The notes beneath the pieces are model-generated. The model was not told where the DNA came from. It saw nothing but the letters and a program-made list of their open reading frames with translations, and searched no databases. Positions 35,401 through 48,852 of a stretch of DNA of 64,000 nucleotides are shown here, piece by piece; within the stretch, counting starts at the first letter, position 1; every line of letters begins with the position of its first letter. A program made the translations under genes and the position numbers. The DNA lies in the NCBI RefSeq assembly GCF_001649575.2, contig NC_051434.1:14375370-14439369 (forward strand). Reading direction: 5' to 3'. The DNA comes from Kryptolebias marmoratus. Taxonomy: Eukaryota; Chordata; Actinopteri; Cyprinodontiformes; Rivulidae.

Positions 35401-38400
35401 GATTAGTTACATTTTTTTGTAGCTAATGTATTTTTAAATAAGTGATGCATACTTAAGGGTGTTAAGAGGTAAAATCCTGCATTTTAATGTTATAATATAA
35501 ATTGCTTGGCACAAGTAAGTGCTATGAAACATGTAGACTTAACATGACAAAGAATACCAAATGTAAAATGAGAATAACTATATCCTCTATGCTGATGGTG
35601 ATTCAGAATGCTAAGTCTTCCTAAGAGAGTGTTGTTGGGAGTCAGATGGTGCTGAGGGTAAGATGCATCAAAGGGACAACAGAGACATATATTTACCAAT
35701 GCTCCAAATGATCATGAAGGCCAATTGTTGGTGTATAAGGCACTCTTTTACTCTTTGAATCTTTTTCAACATGTTCCATCCATTAAGTTTTCTATGTGCT
35801 CTCATAAGGCCAACATCAGTTGTAATACATGGTCAGAGCAATGATTGTTTGAACTGCATCTTTATTCATTGTAGTGCAGAGCATGAAACACAGAATGAAC
35901 GAGTTGACCTCGCTTTGAATGGTGCTACATTTGCATCTGAAAGGGAGCTTTATACAATTCAAGTGAAAAGAAGAAGAGCATAAGAGCGCACTCGATTCAC
36001 TTTCTCCACCCACTATCCCTCCTTGAGGCATCTGATCTCTAGTGCTCTTTTTTATTTTGTCATGTACTTGTTTAGTTTATTACTTAAGCATATACATATA
36101 AAGACACTTTCAGGAACACTCATAACACACTTGTCAAGCACATTCCCTTTATTTGACTTCTGATGTACAAGAGTACACAGAGGCACACAGAAAATGATAT
36201 TGTGCTTCATCTCCAGCTACACTCTAGCACCTGCTAGCAAGTATCTAAAAAATTGACAAGCCATGCTGTGTAGTGACTTTATAGTACTACTGACACTTTT
36301 GGGCAAATAAGTAAAATGGCCAAAGATAGAGTGGGTGAGCACAATCTTTCCAAAATAGTAAAAAAAATCTATGCTAACTTTGTGCAACACCTAATTCATA
36401 CAGTCACTGACTGACTCACCAGAAAAAAAAAAAAAAATGAATAAGCACCTAGATGAAGTGTTGGAGACAAAATGAAACTGCAAATGTTGAAAGGTCATGT
36501 GACTATATGACCACACTTCTGCTTTGAAATTGGGGGGCAGAAGTTTGTTGTCTTGATGAAAGACTTTACCAGGGTGCATCAGCCCATGCATCCAAATGTG
36601 TCACCATTTCAAACACTTTTGCGTTCTCTTTTCTGATGTTAATGGCAGCCTAAGCATGGGGCAATGCACCTATAGTATTATTGGTAGATCTAATGCATCT
36701 GCAAGGTATCCTTTGTGTCTGGTGATCATCACTTACTGTTTTGACTGACTGTCAAACACTATCTAACAATATCCCTCCGTTCATCATTTCACAACGTATA
36801 CCCTCGGGTGCCCATTATAGATGTGCCAGCTCCTTGGGGATTGAAACATTTACATACCCATTGGTTGTTTGCATATAAACCCAGTTATGTTTAAATGAGA
36901 CCATTCTTTCTTGGTGAATAACTTTTCTTTTTTTAATCAGTAAGTGTACTTACACACATGATATTAGTGCTCTCCATCAACAAAAATTAGACATACATAT
37001 ACAGTTTGCATTTCACTGTCATTAATCTAGTCATTTGTGAGCAAGGTGTACTGCTCAACCCTCCTTTATCTGAGTTCATATTGAAAATATGCTCTCGGTA
37101 CCTCCATCCTTTTATCAATGCCACTGACCCTCTGTGTGAATTATTTAACTTCTACATTTTTCTTAGACTCATATTCTCACAATCCAATTACATTATTTTA
37201 TTCACACGGGGCTTACTGGAAATTGATCATATCTTGATTTGAAACTTAAAAAAATGTCAAATGCCCACGAATTTCGATTACTTAAAATTTATAACACCAC
37301 ATCAGCAGCTTCTGCAACTCGTTTAAGCTCAGCTCTCATTACTCAAGAGTCATCAAATCACCTGACACGCTCATGCGGCAGTCTGTTGTTGTTATTCATA
37401 AAATATGTAACTATGAATTTCGGGGCGTTAAGTGAGTGACAGTTTAATTTTCACCATATGCATTACGGGCCCCTCTTTGCCCTGAAATGTTAACCGGAGC
37501 ACCATCACCTGTGCGGACGTTGGTACCGGTGACATTTTCATTTATGACAGTATATATCAGCACCGCAGGGCTAGAGTTCAGATACTAAAATTCACATTTT
37601 CCACTTACTTGTATATTGATCTGACCCCGTTTTTCTGAAGCTTAGAGCATTTAAGTCCAGTAATTTTTGCTGTCATAACCTACAACACCACAAGGTTGCA
37701 ATTATCAAGAATCAAGATTGTTTTCTTATGTTTGTGTAATAACGCACCTTGCAATTTTCTCATTGTTCTACAACTCGATTGCCTGCGAGGTTAAACAACA
37801 GTTGGTTTTTGAGCTGATGGGACAGAAAATGACACCATGGGATATATTACAGCTTGAGGTGATGCCAGCTTTCAGATTTTGAAATGAATATCCCAACCTT
37901 GTTTTTTGATTGGACCTGAGGGATGCTGAAGAAGGACTGGAGATGGAAGACGGCGAGGAAAAACAAACAGGTGGCTGAATCTCTCGCTACCATCTCTGCA
38001 TCAATCTTCCAGTGTCTTGCCCTAATTAGGCTGTATTTATTCACCACACCTGCTAAAATACTGCTGTTGTTCTTCTCAGATCAACTTGTTTGTGCAAGCA
38101 ATCATTTTATCAAGGAGATACTCAAGGTTTCGATTATTCCTGCAGTTATAAAATGAAAGATGCCTGATTAGCTCAGAATATATATACTTTTGCCATAAGT
38201 TTTAGAAATTCTGCAGAATGCAATGTAGATTGAATGTTTCCATCCACGACTTCTATGCTGTTAAGAAGGTTTGGTTTATTGAGACAAGTGGTAGGTGGTC
38301 CTCATTTTCCAGCTGGAAGTGTTGAAGCAGTGGGCACACTGAGAAGCAATAATTAAAAGAACACCACTCAAAACGCAAATGAAGTACAACAAACCTCGAA

Positions 38401-38679
38401 TGAATTAACATGAGAGGAAGCCTGATAATAAATGGATTTCTTTATGTAATTTATTTTCACAACGTGTTTCAATTGCATTTAGTCACATTTTCATTTCAGA
38501 TATACATAGCAAGATAATATTAATATTATTTACACATTTTTCTAAAGTTACTGACATGAATTCCATTTCATTTTTTTCAAAGTGGCAGGTGATATTTAGG
38601 TTCTTCGATCAATATGGTAATTATACAGGCTATTTTTATTGTCTGCCATCATGATTGGTGGAAAATCCTGTAATCATGC
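32482..38679. other. Unique-looking non-coding DNA, 6.2 kb
   Basis: No gene or sizeable repeat is recognised. Minor features are a (TC)n run at 33445-33461, a (CA)n/(TA)n patch at 34918-34942 and an A-run at 36421-36436. Frames such as 33250-33540, 34263-34562 and 36391-36591 (all minus) show no domain. The stretches 37440-37560 and 37820-38110 are denser and may be conserved non-coding sequence. Confidence 0.45.
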
Positions 38680-38880
38680 ATGAGTTTATTTGTTTGTTTG
38701 TCTATCTCATGAATTTTAACGAACTTCTCAGAAAGCATCACTGGATCTACAACTGCTTTTTTGTTTGGCATCAACGTAATTCAAGATGGCTGCTACAGCA
38801 AAATTGATTTTATTAGGAATAAAACAGCTATAACTGCTTTGTGTTCCTAAATGTGCTGATTAGAATGAACATGAATGGGG
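38680..38880 (+). repeat. Old interspersed repeat, copy 3 (fragment)
   Basis: TTTGTTTGTTTGTCTATCTCATGAATTTTAACGAACTTCTCAGAAAGCATCACTGG, then CATCAACGTAATTCAAGATGGCTGCTACAGC, follows the start and middle of the 24110 family. The 3' portion is not recognisable. Confidence 0.5.
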
Positions 38881-39924
38881 TCATTTTAACTGTTTCTACT
38901 TGCAGAGGAAAAGGATGAATATAAGTCTTTTTATTTAGTTTAGTTTTTCTTTAGTTTAGTATCTGAGCTGAATTTAAAAACTACTTGAATAGAACAATTT
39001 GTCCAAGTTAAATACTTCTGGCCTGTTTATTCAGGACAAAAATAAATCACACATTGTCTACAGTACAGTCTAAAATCATCACTTTAAACCAACGTATCTT
39101 TTTTTTTTTTTTTTCCAACAAGATAAATGGAGTTGGTGAAAGTCACACAGTGATTCTCTAGTGTGACTTTGGGTAATTGTCCCCATTTGTCATGTAATTA
39201 GAAGTTTGAAGAAGTTGTTATTTGTGAATGCATGACTGTGTCTTTGACTGTTGATGGCAATATACGATGCATAGCCCTTCCACCTTTTCTACAAACAGTT
39301 CCACAGGGACACGGACTCATATACACACAAACAGAATAGATATAGGGAAAGACATAATGGCTGCAGAATGTGTTTTTATCTCAGCGGGCATGCATTATAC
39401 ATCATGCTGTCAGTGTCGAAACAGACTAAACTGTCCAACTCGGTTTGTCAGTTGAAAGCTGTTTGCTGAGTATCTCTGAAGGAGTTGTCATTGAGCAATG
39501 TTAAATGTGGCACATTATATGGATTTCTTTTAGTTTTTGTCTTGTAGTAAAAGTTCAACACTTTAAATGTTTTATTTGAGATAAGAACTACTTTAGATGT
39601 TTTGGTCTAATTTCTTCAACAATATTTTAACTACTGAGGCTTTCTAGGATTCCTTTTTGGATGACGTTTAACTCATAAATCCATGTTTTCCTAACCAGAA
39701 TGTTTATTGTATCAAAACTACAGAAGACAAAAATAAAGCTTCAACCAAGTATACACACATTATTACCAAACTGGAATTACTTTTAAACTCACTGTTTTGT
39801 TTGTTTTTTAGTCACAAAATATGCTTTCGTCCTTTATGATGTTCCATTAGATAATATTACATTACTTACACTTATGACATTCATAAAGAACCATCTGCAT
39901 TTTCTGCGATGGTTCACTGGTTCT
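38881..39924. other. Non-coding AT-rich DNA with a T-run
   Basis: A run of about 18 T lies near 39098-39115. The 62-codon frame at 39267-39455 is not recognisable. Confidence 0.5.
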
Positions 39925-40310
39925 ACCTTAAACGTCTTAGCCTTCTTTTGTTTGTCTTGTCTTTTGTTTTCTCTACACACCTGGTACTAATTTGTTAATT
40001 AGTACAGACGTTTTGTCTCACATTCATTGCTTCCTCAATTGATACACAGTCCAGTTTCCTTTTTCGGTGCCAGATCCTTGTAGTTATTCTCCTAACTGCC
40101 TAGCTGTACACTTAAATTAGTTGATAGTGTGTTGAGACTTGTTTTCCATGCTTCTGCTGCATCCTTGTTTTTGTTTTTTATTAATAAACACTACTCTGAT
40201 CCCTGCTACCTGTCTGCCTTCAGCCTCTTGGCCAGCATCTGGGTCCTTCATCTACTTCTTTTTCTGACTATGACAGATGGATCTGGCCAGACATGCACAT
40301 AGCAAAATTG
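39925..40310 (+). mobile_element. 5'-truncated Ty3/gypsy-type LTR followed by leader sequence
   Basis: Blocks CTACACACCTGGTACTAATTTG, TTTTTCGGTGCCAGATCCTTGTAG and TTGTTTTCCATGCTTCTGCT, a poly(A) signal AATAAA at 40183-40188, CTGCCTTCAGCCTC, GCATCTGGGTCCTTC and a final TGACA at 40271-40275 follow the standard order of fish gypsy LTRs. Immediately after TGACA comes GATGGATCTGGCCAGACATG, which resembles the primer-binding and leader region of these elements, so this was the upstream LTR of an element. No matching TGTCA start is visible, and gag-pol does not follow. The plus-strand frame at 40426-40710 shows no retroviral motif. Confidence 0.6.
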
Positions 40311-41067
40311 GAGGGACATAAAAAATGTTTCTAGGCAGTGTACTTTAAGACAGTCTTTTGATGACTTGAGTTTGAGAGAGACTAGGGCCAGCTTTAATTT
40401 TATTGAAGTTAATAGAAGCTAGGCCTTGGTAAGCACAGCCAGCCCCTACCCGGGACTTCTTGCGAAGTTAAGCTCCTGTGTCGAAGAAGATCCCACCGGA
40501 TGGCCTTGTCAGCTCATGTTCCAGTCTCCAAGGAGTGTGGGAGGACCTGGCTCCACCAGGAACTGTCTCCAAGGATGTCCTATCAGATCCTTCTCTTACT
40601 GTTTAGTACTGCTGAACATCTTTTCACTAGTGTCAGTGCCTGAGAGAAGGGGTCCAGTAAGATGCAACACATGCTGCCCCAGACCAAGTTTCTGTTTGGT
40701 AGGCCCCTAGGCCAGTCCTCCTGAGTGCATGCCCCTTTTCTTGTTTTTGTTTGCTTGAGCTCCCCATGGCACATCTCTTTTGTAGGCAAAACATATAAAA
40801 AATAAATAAATAAAAAACTTGACATACAGAACTCATGTCATCTGAATTGACACACTCTTCCAAGAGCACATAGCTGTAATGCTCAATCTTTAAATGTCTG
40901 CAATTGTATTTTGTTACCTTAAATTAGCAGACACAGATCTAAATTAAGTATGCGTTTGGGAACATAGTAAACTTTCACTTGGAGACCAGGACCTTGACAT
41001 TCGTAACAATTTAAAAAATGCAGTTAAAATTTGCAATGCATTTAGACAAACATCCATTTATTATTTG
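40311..41067. other. Unassigned DNA with a GC-richer 94-codon frame
   Basis: The segment 40426-40710 is GC-richer than its surroundings and open on the plus strand and partly on the minus strand. I recognise no protein, RNA or repeat family in it. It may be leftover internal sequence of the gypsy element, but nothing shows this directly. Confidence 0.35.
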
Positions 41068-41207
<140 letters not shown>

Positions 41208-44200
41208 AACTTTTAGCATAAGATTGTTAAAAAATAGCATCGTAGATAAATATATTTTTATTATTTTTACATAGAAACAAACAACTGCATTAAAAAACAA
41301 AATTTGTAACCTCTTCTTTAGTTCTTGGCCTTTCCCTCTCTACCATGCTGTCTTACATGACAGATGGAGAAAAGATAAAGGTTAGAGCAGCCTTTACTGT
41401 GGTGTAATGGCTTTGAAACATTTAAGATACTCCCTGGACAGAACAGCAGGGAGACAGCGTCCTTTAGTTGGAGCTTTTCAGTCTTCACACTACATGTCAA
41501 TGTCAACACATCTCAGTGACAGAAATCAGAAAACACCACGCTGTACCTTCTCATCATGTGCACAAAGCGGTAAGTGGAAAGGCTGTGTCCTCTCCATTTC
41601 TTAGCTCTCGTAAGTGGGGAATTAACTTGTTTATCATGGCCTGTTGTGCATTTGATTTATATTGATGGCTTGTTTTGCTTTTATGCAAAACACACCTGTC
41701 AAATCATGTATGCTTTAATAACTGGATTGTCAAGGATGTATAAATTTCAACAAGCCAAAAGTCTGTTTCCTCTCATGAAAAACAAGTAGCGCTACATTTC
41801 AAAATCACTCATCCTGAGCAGTAATTACATTCAGTACAGGTGTGTCTTTTTCTGTAAGAAAAAAAGGCTGCAAAAACTTTACTGACTGCTATAGGGAAGT
41901 AGTATTATAACACAGTTCTGTCCACAGGAGACTACTGTAAAAACTGTCCATTGTCTTCTAAATGTTTACATCTCTTTTAAGTTGTCTTAATCACTAGAAC
42001 TTTTTGTGACCTCTGTCTTTTTGCTACATAAGTACTGCTGAACTGTTTAAGTTGAAAAGAAGGGAAAGAAATAATAATACCAGAATGTGACTGGAATGAA
42101 GACACGTTCTTCTGTCAAGTTTATTTACATAAATCCCAAGTGGGATTGCAGATGTGGCATATAAATCTTCAAGGCCCCGATTTTGTGCGTATGGAATGGT
42201 TTTAAATGAGGCCCCAGGAGATCACTGGAAAAAATGTTCTTCAAAATCCCAGCGTAGACAAGAACATTTATATCTCCTGCTTTAAACCAGCACAAAACAT
42301 GTTTGGCTGCAAGAGCAAGGTTTGAAAGCTTTGGTTTAATGCTACGTAGGTTGTAAAATGTGGTATGAGAGTCTGTGTCAAAGTATTAATGACCTTGCAC
42401 TTTTAGAAGAAGTGTGAGTAATGACAATATAGTAGAAACAGTCGTAGTTTTGTCTAGAGCACTTTTTAGGGTATATGCACTAATGCCTTTTAGCCACAGA
42501 TTTGTGCATACACTACGTTCTCTCTGTTCTTTTTTTTTTAAAACTACATTTTTAATGCTCGTTGCGCACACGGCCCCTCAAAATTAGAATGAGGCGTGAA
42601 GTGATGTAATCAAGTTTTTCAATTACATTGATTAATATGCTTTGGAGAGTTCCCAGAGAGCTTTGAGAGATCTATGAGGCAGGATTTGGAAAGAAAGTGA
42701 TGATTAGTTTTTACTCTGTATGTGTGTGTGTGTGTGAGAGAGAGAAAGGGAGAGGAAGATGGAGAAAACTTGAGCAGTAATTTGGCTTGATGGTATGGGT
42801 TAATGCTTCAAGCTTATTGTTTACATGCCAACAACAGTACTCAGACCATGTAAGATTGATAAAGGAGAAACTTGAGAACTGAGTGACACGTTTTAAGTCT
42901 CCAAGTAGAAAATAAATAAAATATAAAATAAAAAGGTTTTATGTATTTCTTTTAGTGAAACACTTCCAAAAACATTCTAGTTGCGTATGTCTTTGATTTA
43001 AAATGTTAATGAGTTTTTGAGTTTTTGTGTCAAAATCCTGAAGTGTAGTGATTGTGTAGGCGGTGTTACCTCCTTGGTTGGTGACGTAGTTGGTGCTGTG
43101 GCAGACCGCTGTAGGACACTGAGGAGGTTACTGTCGCAGTGTTTATCAGTGAAAATGGAAGCAGCAGAAATGGTAAACAAAAGTACCAATTTGGCCTTTT
43201 GGTCTGGAGTAGTGCCGCCGGGAAACTTGAGCCCCACATTTCACAAGGGAAACCCCCCAAGCTTTAAGCTATCATTCATTCTTCAAAGAAGTTTTCCATC
43301 CAGGCAGTGACAGGCTACGGTCCAAATAGCAACAGGTGGTGGTTCTTCTATTGGAGGTTTGTGTTTCTGGTGGTCCTCTTCAGAACGTTAACTGCACAGT
43401 CAGTCACTAAACTTTGGGTTGTAATTTTCATGTGGGAGCTTAACTAGCCACATCCATCAAACTTTCTTATTCTTTGGGTATCTAAAGAATGAAACAACCA
43501 TTGTAGTTTACGCAATTAATCACACCAGCTGCTCCATGATCTTGAAAAGAAAAAAGTAGGTAAAGAAAATGGATCGATCCATAAAATGCAGTAACAGCCC
43601 AAACAATTGGACAAAGTACTAAGAAACACTTGTTCTCCCAGTAGATAGTTGGGCACCCTGAATAAATATCCCACGAGATAATTACTCTGTGTTCTCTTTG
43701 TTACCCTCTGGATGTGAAACACTGTCTGTTGAAATGTTATATAATCATATGGTTTCATCTCCAGAATGTACATATTACAGCAACAATAGAATTTAAATGC
43801 ACTTTTTTGCCAATTTATTTGGACGTGCAACAATGTCTGACACTCATCACTGGTAGTGAGGTTGAATCATACCTTTCCTGACATGCTCACCCTCATTTTA
43901 TGAAAGCAACAGTACAACAGATTGCTCCTCTTCCTTGTTATTAATATTTTTTTTCCCTGAGACACAAATGCCACCAGTACATATTTCACACTATACGTAT
44001 GTTGCAAATAGTGTTAATCTTTGAAAATATGGGCCTTTAGCCGTGGGCGAAATTGGCATAAACATAGTTTATTTTTGCCTAAATGCATGCATAAGACTTG
44101 TTTTAAATGTGGGCAAACTGTGCTGTCTCAGAAACACGGACTGTTTTGCGTCAAAGTTTGAGGCACACATCTCATATTGCAAAGACTCAGTGACCTAAAG

Positions 44201-47200
44201 AGATATGCCAGTTCCTAAGTTTTACCCACAAAAGACATGCAAAATGTTGGATCTGGACTTAATATTGTATTAACAAGGATAATTCCTCATACCGGAACCA
44301 GGTTAACAGCTAGTCTATGGCCTGTATAGTGGAACTAATCTCAAAAACAACTTTGTTCCTTTCAGTTAAATCCTAAACAAGAAAAAGAGAAAATCCAGGT
44401 TTGAAATATTTGAATATGCATGTTTTGAAGCACTGCCCATTTTAGATGTATAACCGTTTTTGTATACAATTGTCTATAGTGGGTGACAGCTTCTAACATT
44501 TTGGAATAATTAGAATACATAACAAGTTTTAACTTTGAAAAAATTAAAGTAAAAACAAGATGAAAATATGTTAGTTTGACTCACAATTGAAGTAAGAGAC
44601 TTTGTAACCATGCACAACTACATGCCAAGGGTTAACTAAATCTGTTGGAAGAAAAGTTATTTATATATTGTGCACAATGTTTCTTGTCTGCATCATTTTA
44701 TCATCTTTAGAGCAAATCACCCTCCCACACACCTGTCATACATACTTTTACGGAATGTTTTTTTTAAATAGTTGATGAAGATTATTAAATGTTTCCTAAA
44801 AAACACTAATCAACACACACTGACTTTTCAATGCAGACCTTGGGCCACTGCTTCCCACATTTCCTCTATGTTACTTTCCAAGAAATTTTAGTCCTTTTTT
44901 AAATAAGGCAAAACAATGCTCACTAAAAATTATTCTAAAATCAAATTAATAAAACTTTGCAAGATCAAGAACAAACTTTCAAGGTCTTTGTTTAATGAAC
45001 TCTGTTGAGATTTTGTTACCTTGGTGATGTTTCCATGGCCATTTATTTGACAGGGCGCCTGCAAAACACCACAAAATCTATTGAGCTGATTATCATGAAA
45101 CTTGTTGGAGATGTGGAGCAGAAGTAATACACCAATGTTGCTGAAAATCATAAATAGATATGTATTAGACACTGTATAATATCTGGCATTAACAGATCTC
45201 TGGTGTTCCAATATATATTTTATGGCCAGACCCAAATACTTATATGGACCAATGTATATCAGTGATATTTGTTAAGAGATTGTTTGCTTAGAGCTAAATA
45301 AAAACACACCTCACAGCTCTCTTATCATGGTGGTTATAGACCCTGGCTTATTCTCCTCCCCTGACAGCTACCTTTAGAGCTAACTAATAGCCCTGCCACC
45401 CACCTTTAATTGGAAATCTATGGCTGCATCTATTCTAGAGCACAGCTGACAAGCGTGAGTCTCCACGTTTATGTATTATCAAACTGCAAACAATCAATTA
45501 TGAGTAGACAGGACCTGATATTTCATGGGCAATGCCTTTATCAATGCATTAGCAGTGCTGAGAGGATAGTACAGGGGGACTGGGGACCAGATGGTTAAGT
45601 ACATCTTGTGAAAATACTTCTTTAGTTGGACCCTAGCCTTATCATATGCTGCTAGAACCTGAGATGGTAACAAAAACAAAGCGTTTTGGAAGATTCCAGT
45701 TAAATCTTAGGATCCCGTCCTGTATTTTAAACACCTTGATTGGTGAAGGAACTCTGCCCTTCACAGGTGTTGCATAATATGTTTAAAAATATGTATTTTT
45801 TGCTGCAAGATTTTAATGGTCTTTTTAAAGAGAAATGATCACTAAATGAAGGACAGGTGTGACCAGGTGAGACAAGGAAGCAAAAAAAAACAAAGATAAA
45901 ATGGTACAAAAAAAAAAAACAGGACATAAGGTTTGAAAACAGGACTAATAAAAAAAAATTCAAGATCATTTTAACCCCTCATTAAAACAAAACCTTAAGA
46001 CAATTCCCATCCCACAGCTGGTCCTTATCAGAAAAAGCAAGTCAGAATATTGATGACTGTTAAGATTTGCTGTCTCTGTGCAGTCATCTTTAATGGACAT
46101 ACATCAAAGCAAATGTTGCATAATTATTCATTTGCCCAGTTATTAAAAAAACATTTTTATTTTTGTGTAATGTTGTTTGTACATTTACTATTTTCAAGGC
46201 ACATTTCTTTTCTATTACCTTTAATACTTTTACATATTTCTTATTCTACTTTTTTTTTCTCCTTTGTCAACTTGTTTCGTTTTGTATAATTTTATCCCCT
46301 TAGCTGACAGTTTTCTTCATGGTTTTATGTGTCCTGTCTATCAGCTTGATTCAACAGCAAATATTCTATTTAGTTTGCATCCTCATTTACTTGTACAAAT
46401 ATTTATTTAAAAAAGTCACATTCAATATTTTTTTCTTCATGATTGGATGCCTAACTAAAAACACATGCTATTGATTTTAGCATCATAATGCAAAACTTAA
46501 TATTTTGGTGGATTTGTGTGAATTGCAAAAAGGCAGCTTTTGGGAAACAATGTAGAAGCCCATTTCACACATGACCAAAATTTATTTTATGAAACCACAT
46601 CAACAACATCTTGCTTTATCCTGAAAGAATGAAGACTTTACACACTTTCACAAAACACTTCACTTAGATGCCTACTGACTGCCTCGATTTGATTTATGAA
46701 CAGACCAAGGCAGAGAGAGGGGTTGGAGCCAACCAACACAAAGCGCAAAGCAAGGTAGTTACAGAGCCATAACGGTCCGCATGTGAAAAGGTAAGGTGGC
46801 TTTGTGGCTTAATAATGTGATAAAATGACAATGTATGGTCCATGCGACCACCCGGTTGAGGGATTAAACAATAACAAATTAATTTATTGCAAAGGTAAGA
46901 TCAATGATGACATACAGCAACTTTGCATTTATTTTTAAAAATTAGTTAACCACAAAGAGGATCGCTAAATTTGTCATGTTTTGAAAATGATACGAAGGAG
47001 ATGGCCATCACACATTTAACGTGTTGTGCCTCACATCAACACAGCCGAGTTTTGCTCTGCGTATCTTTTGCTTCCATGATGCTCGCTTTATTTCTGAAAG
47101 CTTACGTCTGTGCGGGATGTGGCCGGCTCCATCAGTGATTTGTGAGTGGTCAGAGGCAGCATAAAGACAGACTGGTTTTGCAGCTATTTCCCAGAAATGT

Positions 47201-48734
47201 TTTGTAAAAGGCGCTTTTAATTGAGTGTTGAAGAAGTTAATACCTGAGAGAAAATTATAAGCCCTGTGAAAGAAAAAGACAATCATCGGCCAAGTCTTTT
47301 CTCTGTATTTTAATATATGGTTAATGTGGATGTTCTTGCCACTTAGTTCTTCATCGTTAGATTTAGGAAAGTATTACAAAAATAATGTTTTGTTCTGGGT
47401 TTTTTTTTGTTTTTGTTTGTTTTGTTTTTTTTATAACAAAAGGAAAAACAAGAAATCTGGTTCTGAGTTTGTGTTATAGAAGAAAATCACTAATTTAGGT
47501 CACTAAAAAAATGGATGCTTGAAAAGCATTAACCTGTAAGTGTGCATGATGGTGTTCTACATTCATCAGCACAAAACATGGTGGCTCACCTGTGCCTCAG
47601 TCTTGTCATGAGAAAAGATCAGTCAGTGTCTTGATCTAACTTTGTCATTCAGTGCAGAGTATATATACAAACTTTGACTTATTGGATCTACAGTGTAGGG
47701 GCTTGTGAAACCATAAAGACCTACGTTTTTATGCTAGTAGATATATATCAGGAACTTTATGATTTAATACAGTGGATTCTGAGGCCAATTAATCAGATGA
47801 CTGTGTTACTGTGAACATGTCTTATGAATGTGCTCCCCTGGAAACAAGCTTTGGTTCAAAGACATTTCTATCTTTGCGAACTTATCAAAGCAACCTTTTG
47901 CTTCAACACTATGGCCTACTATTTTCTGTCCATCTTCACATCTCCTCATCTTCCATTTTGAGTTTTATCCTCCAGGGATTGGTTGATATACAAAGAGCAA
48001 GCTGAGGTTTCAGAACCCATGTTATAAAAGCTCTTGCATTAAGTCATTGTTTTATTATTATTATCATGATTTCAAATTTAACATGCAATTTGTCAGCAGG
48101 GGCATGCACATTTGTCAGGCAGCATGAGGGTTTTGAGAGCTGATAGACAGTGAGAGAAGAATTAGCATAGTAATTGATAATTACTCAAAGATCAGAGGGG
48201 CCATTGTTTCTTAGACGGCTCAACATGTTTTCCCTCAGGTTTAGGTCAGCTCTAAAAGGAGAAACATAATTGAGTGCCTTGTGGCTTAATTAAAGAGCTT
48301 GCTCTAATTACCGAAAAAAAGGGAATGAGGGAAAGGGGCTACTGAAACATATGCACATTTTCAACATTTTTTTTCATGGTCCCAAAAGTCACTTTTGAAC
48401 ATATTGCAACTAGAGAGTGAAATTATCTAGTGAGACAAAAAAAACATGTTTGATAGCTGATAAAGATTTTCGAAAGAAACTTCACTTCTGTGTGTTTTCC
48501 TGTGTCTTAATATGCAAAACTATGCAAACAATGAAACTTTCAGTTTATTTTTATGGCGTTCAGACAAGTTTAATCATGTTTTCATCAATAGTGCACATCA
48601 ATAAATAAAGGAAATTACATGTTTTGACAAATTCTGAGTACTGGAATACATATTGACTTTTAATTAAAGTAGTCATTTAACTATACTTTTTTCTTCCTTA
48701 CTTGTTTTTATAACATGAATACCTATTTAAAAAG
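41208..48734. other. Unique-looking non-coding DNA, 7.5 kb
   Basis: No gene or large repeat is recognised. A (GT)n-(GA)n run lies at 42718-42744. Opposed frames at 42998-43310 have no domain. A patch at about 45000-45230 (GTTTCCATGGCCATTTATTTGACAGGG; ATCATGAAACTTGTTGGAGATGTGGAGCA) looks like an interspersed repeat but I cannot delimit it. A T-rich patch lies at 47398-47431. The block at 48060-48320 is discussed as possible regulatory DNA. Confidence 0.45.
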
Positions 48735-48852
48735 TATCCATCCATCCATCCATCCATCCATCCATCGTCCATCCATCCATCCATCCATCCATCCATCCAT
48801 CCATCCATCCATCCATCCATCCATCCATCCATCCATCCATCCATCCATCCAT
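48735..48852. repeat. (CCAT)n array, the 3' tail of the adjacent Rex3 copy
   Basis: About 29 CCAT units with one break (CATCGTCC near 48765-48770). It directly abuts the 3' end of a minus-strand Rex3, whose copies are known to end in (GATG)n, so the array is probably an expanded retrotransposon tail. Confidence 0.9.

Noticed and set aside
40426..40710. GC-richer 94-codon frame tested as 5S rRNA or gag remnant
   Set aside because: It does not match the 5S rRNA control regions and shows no gag, protease or RT motif.
45000..45235. Possible interspersed repeat (GTTTCCATGGCCATTTATTTGACAGGG; ATGAAACTTGTTGG)
   Set aside because: It feels familiar, but there is no second copy in the window and I cannot name or delimit it.
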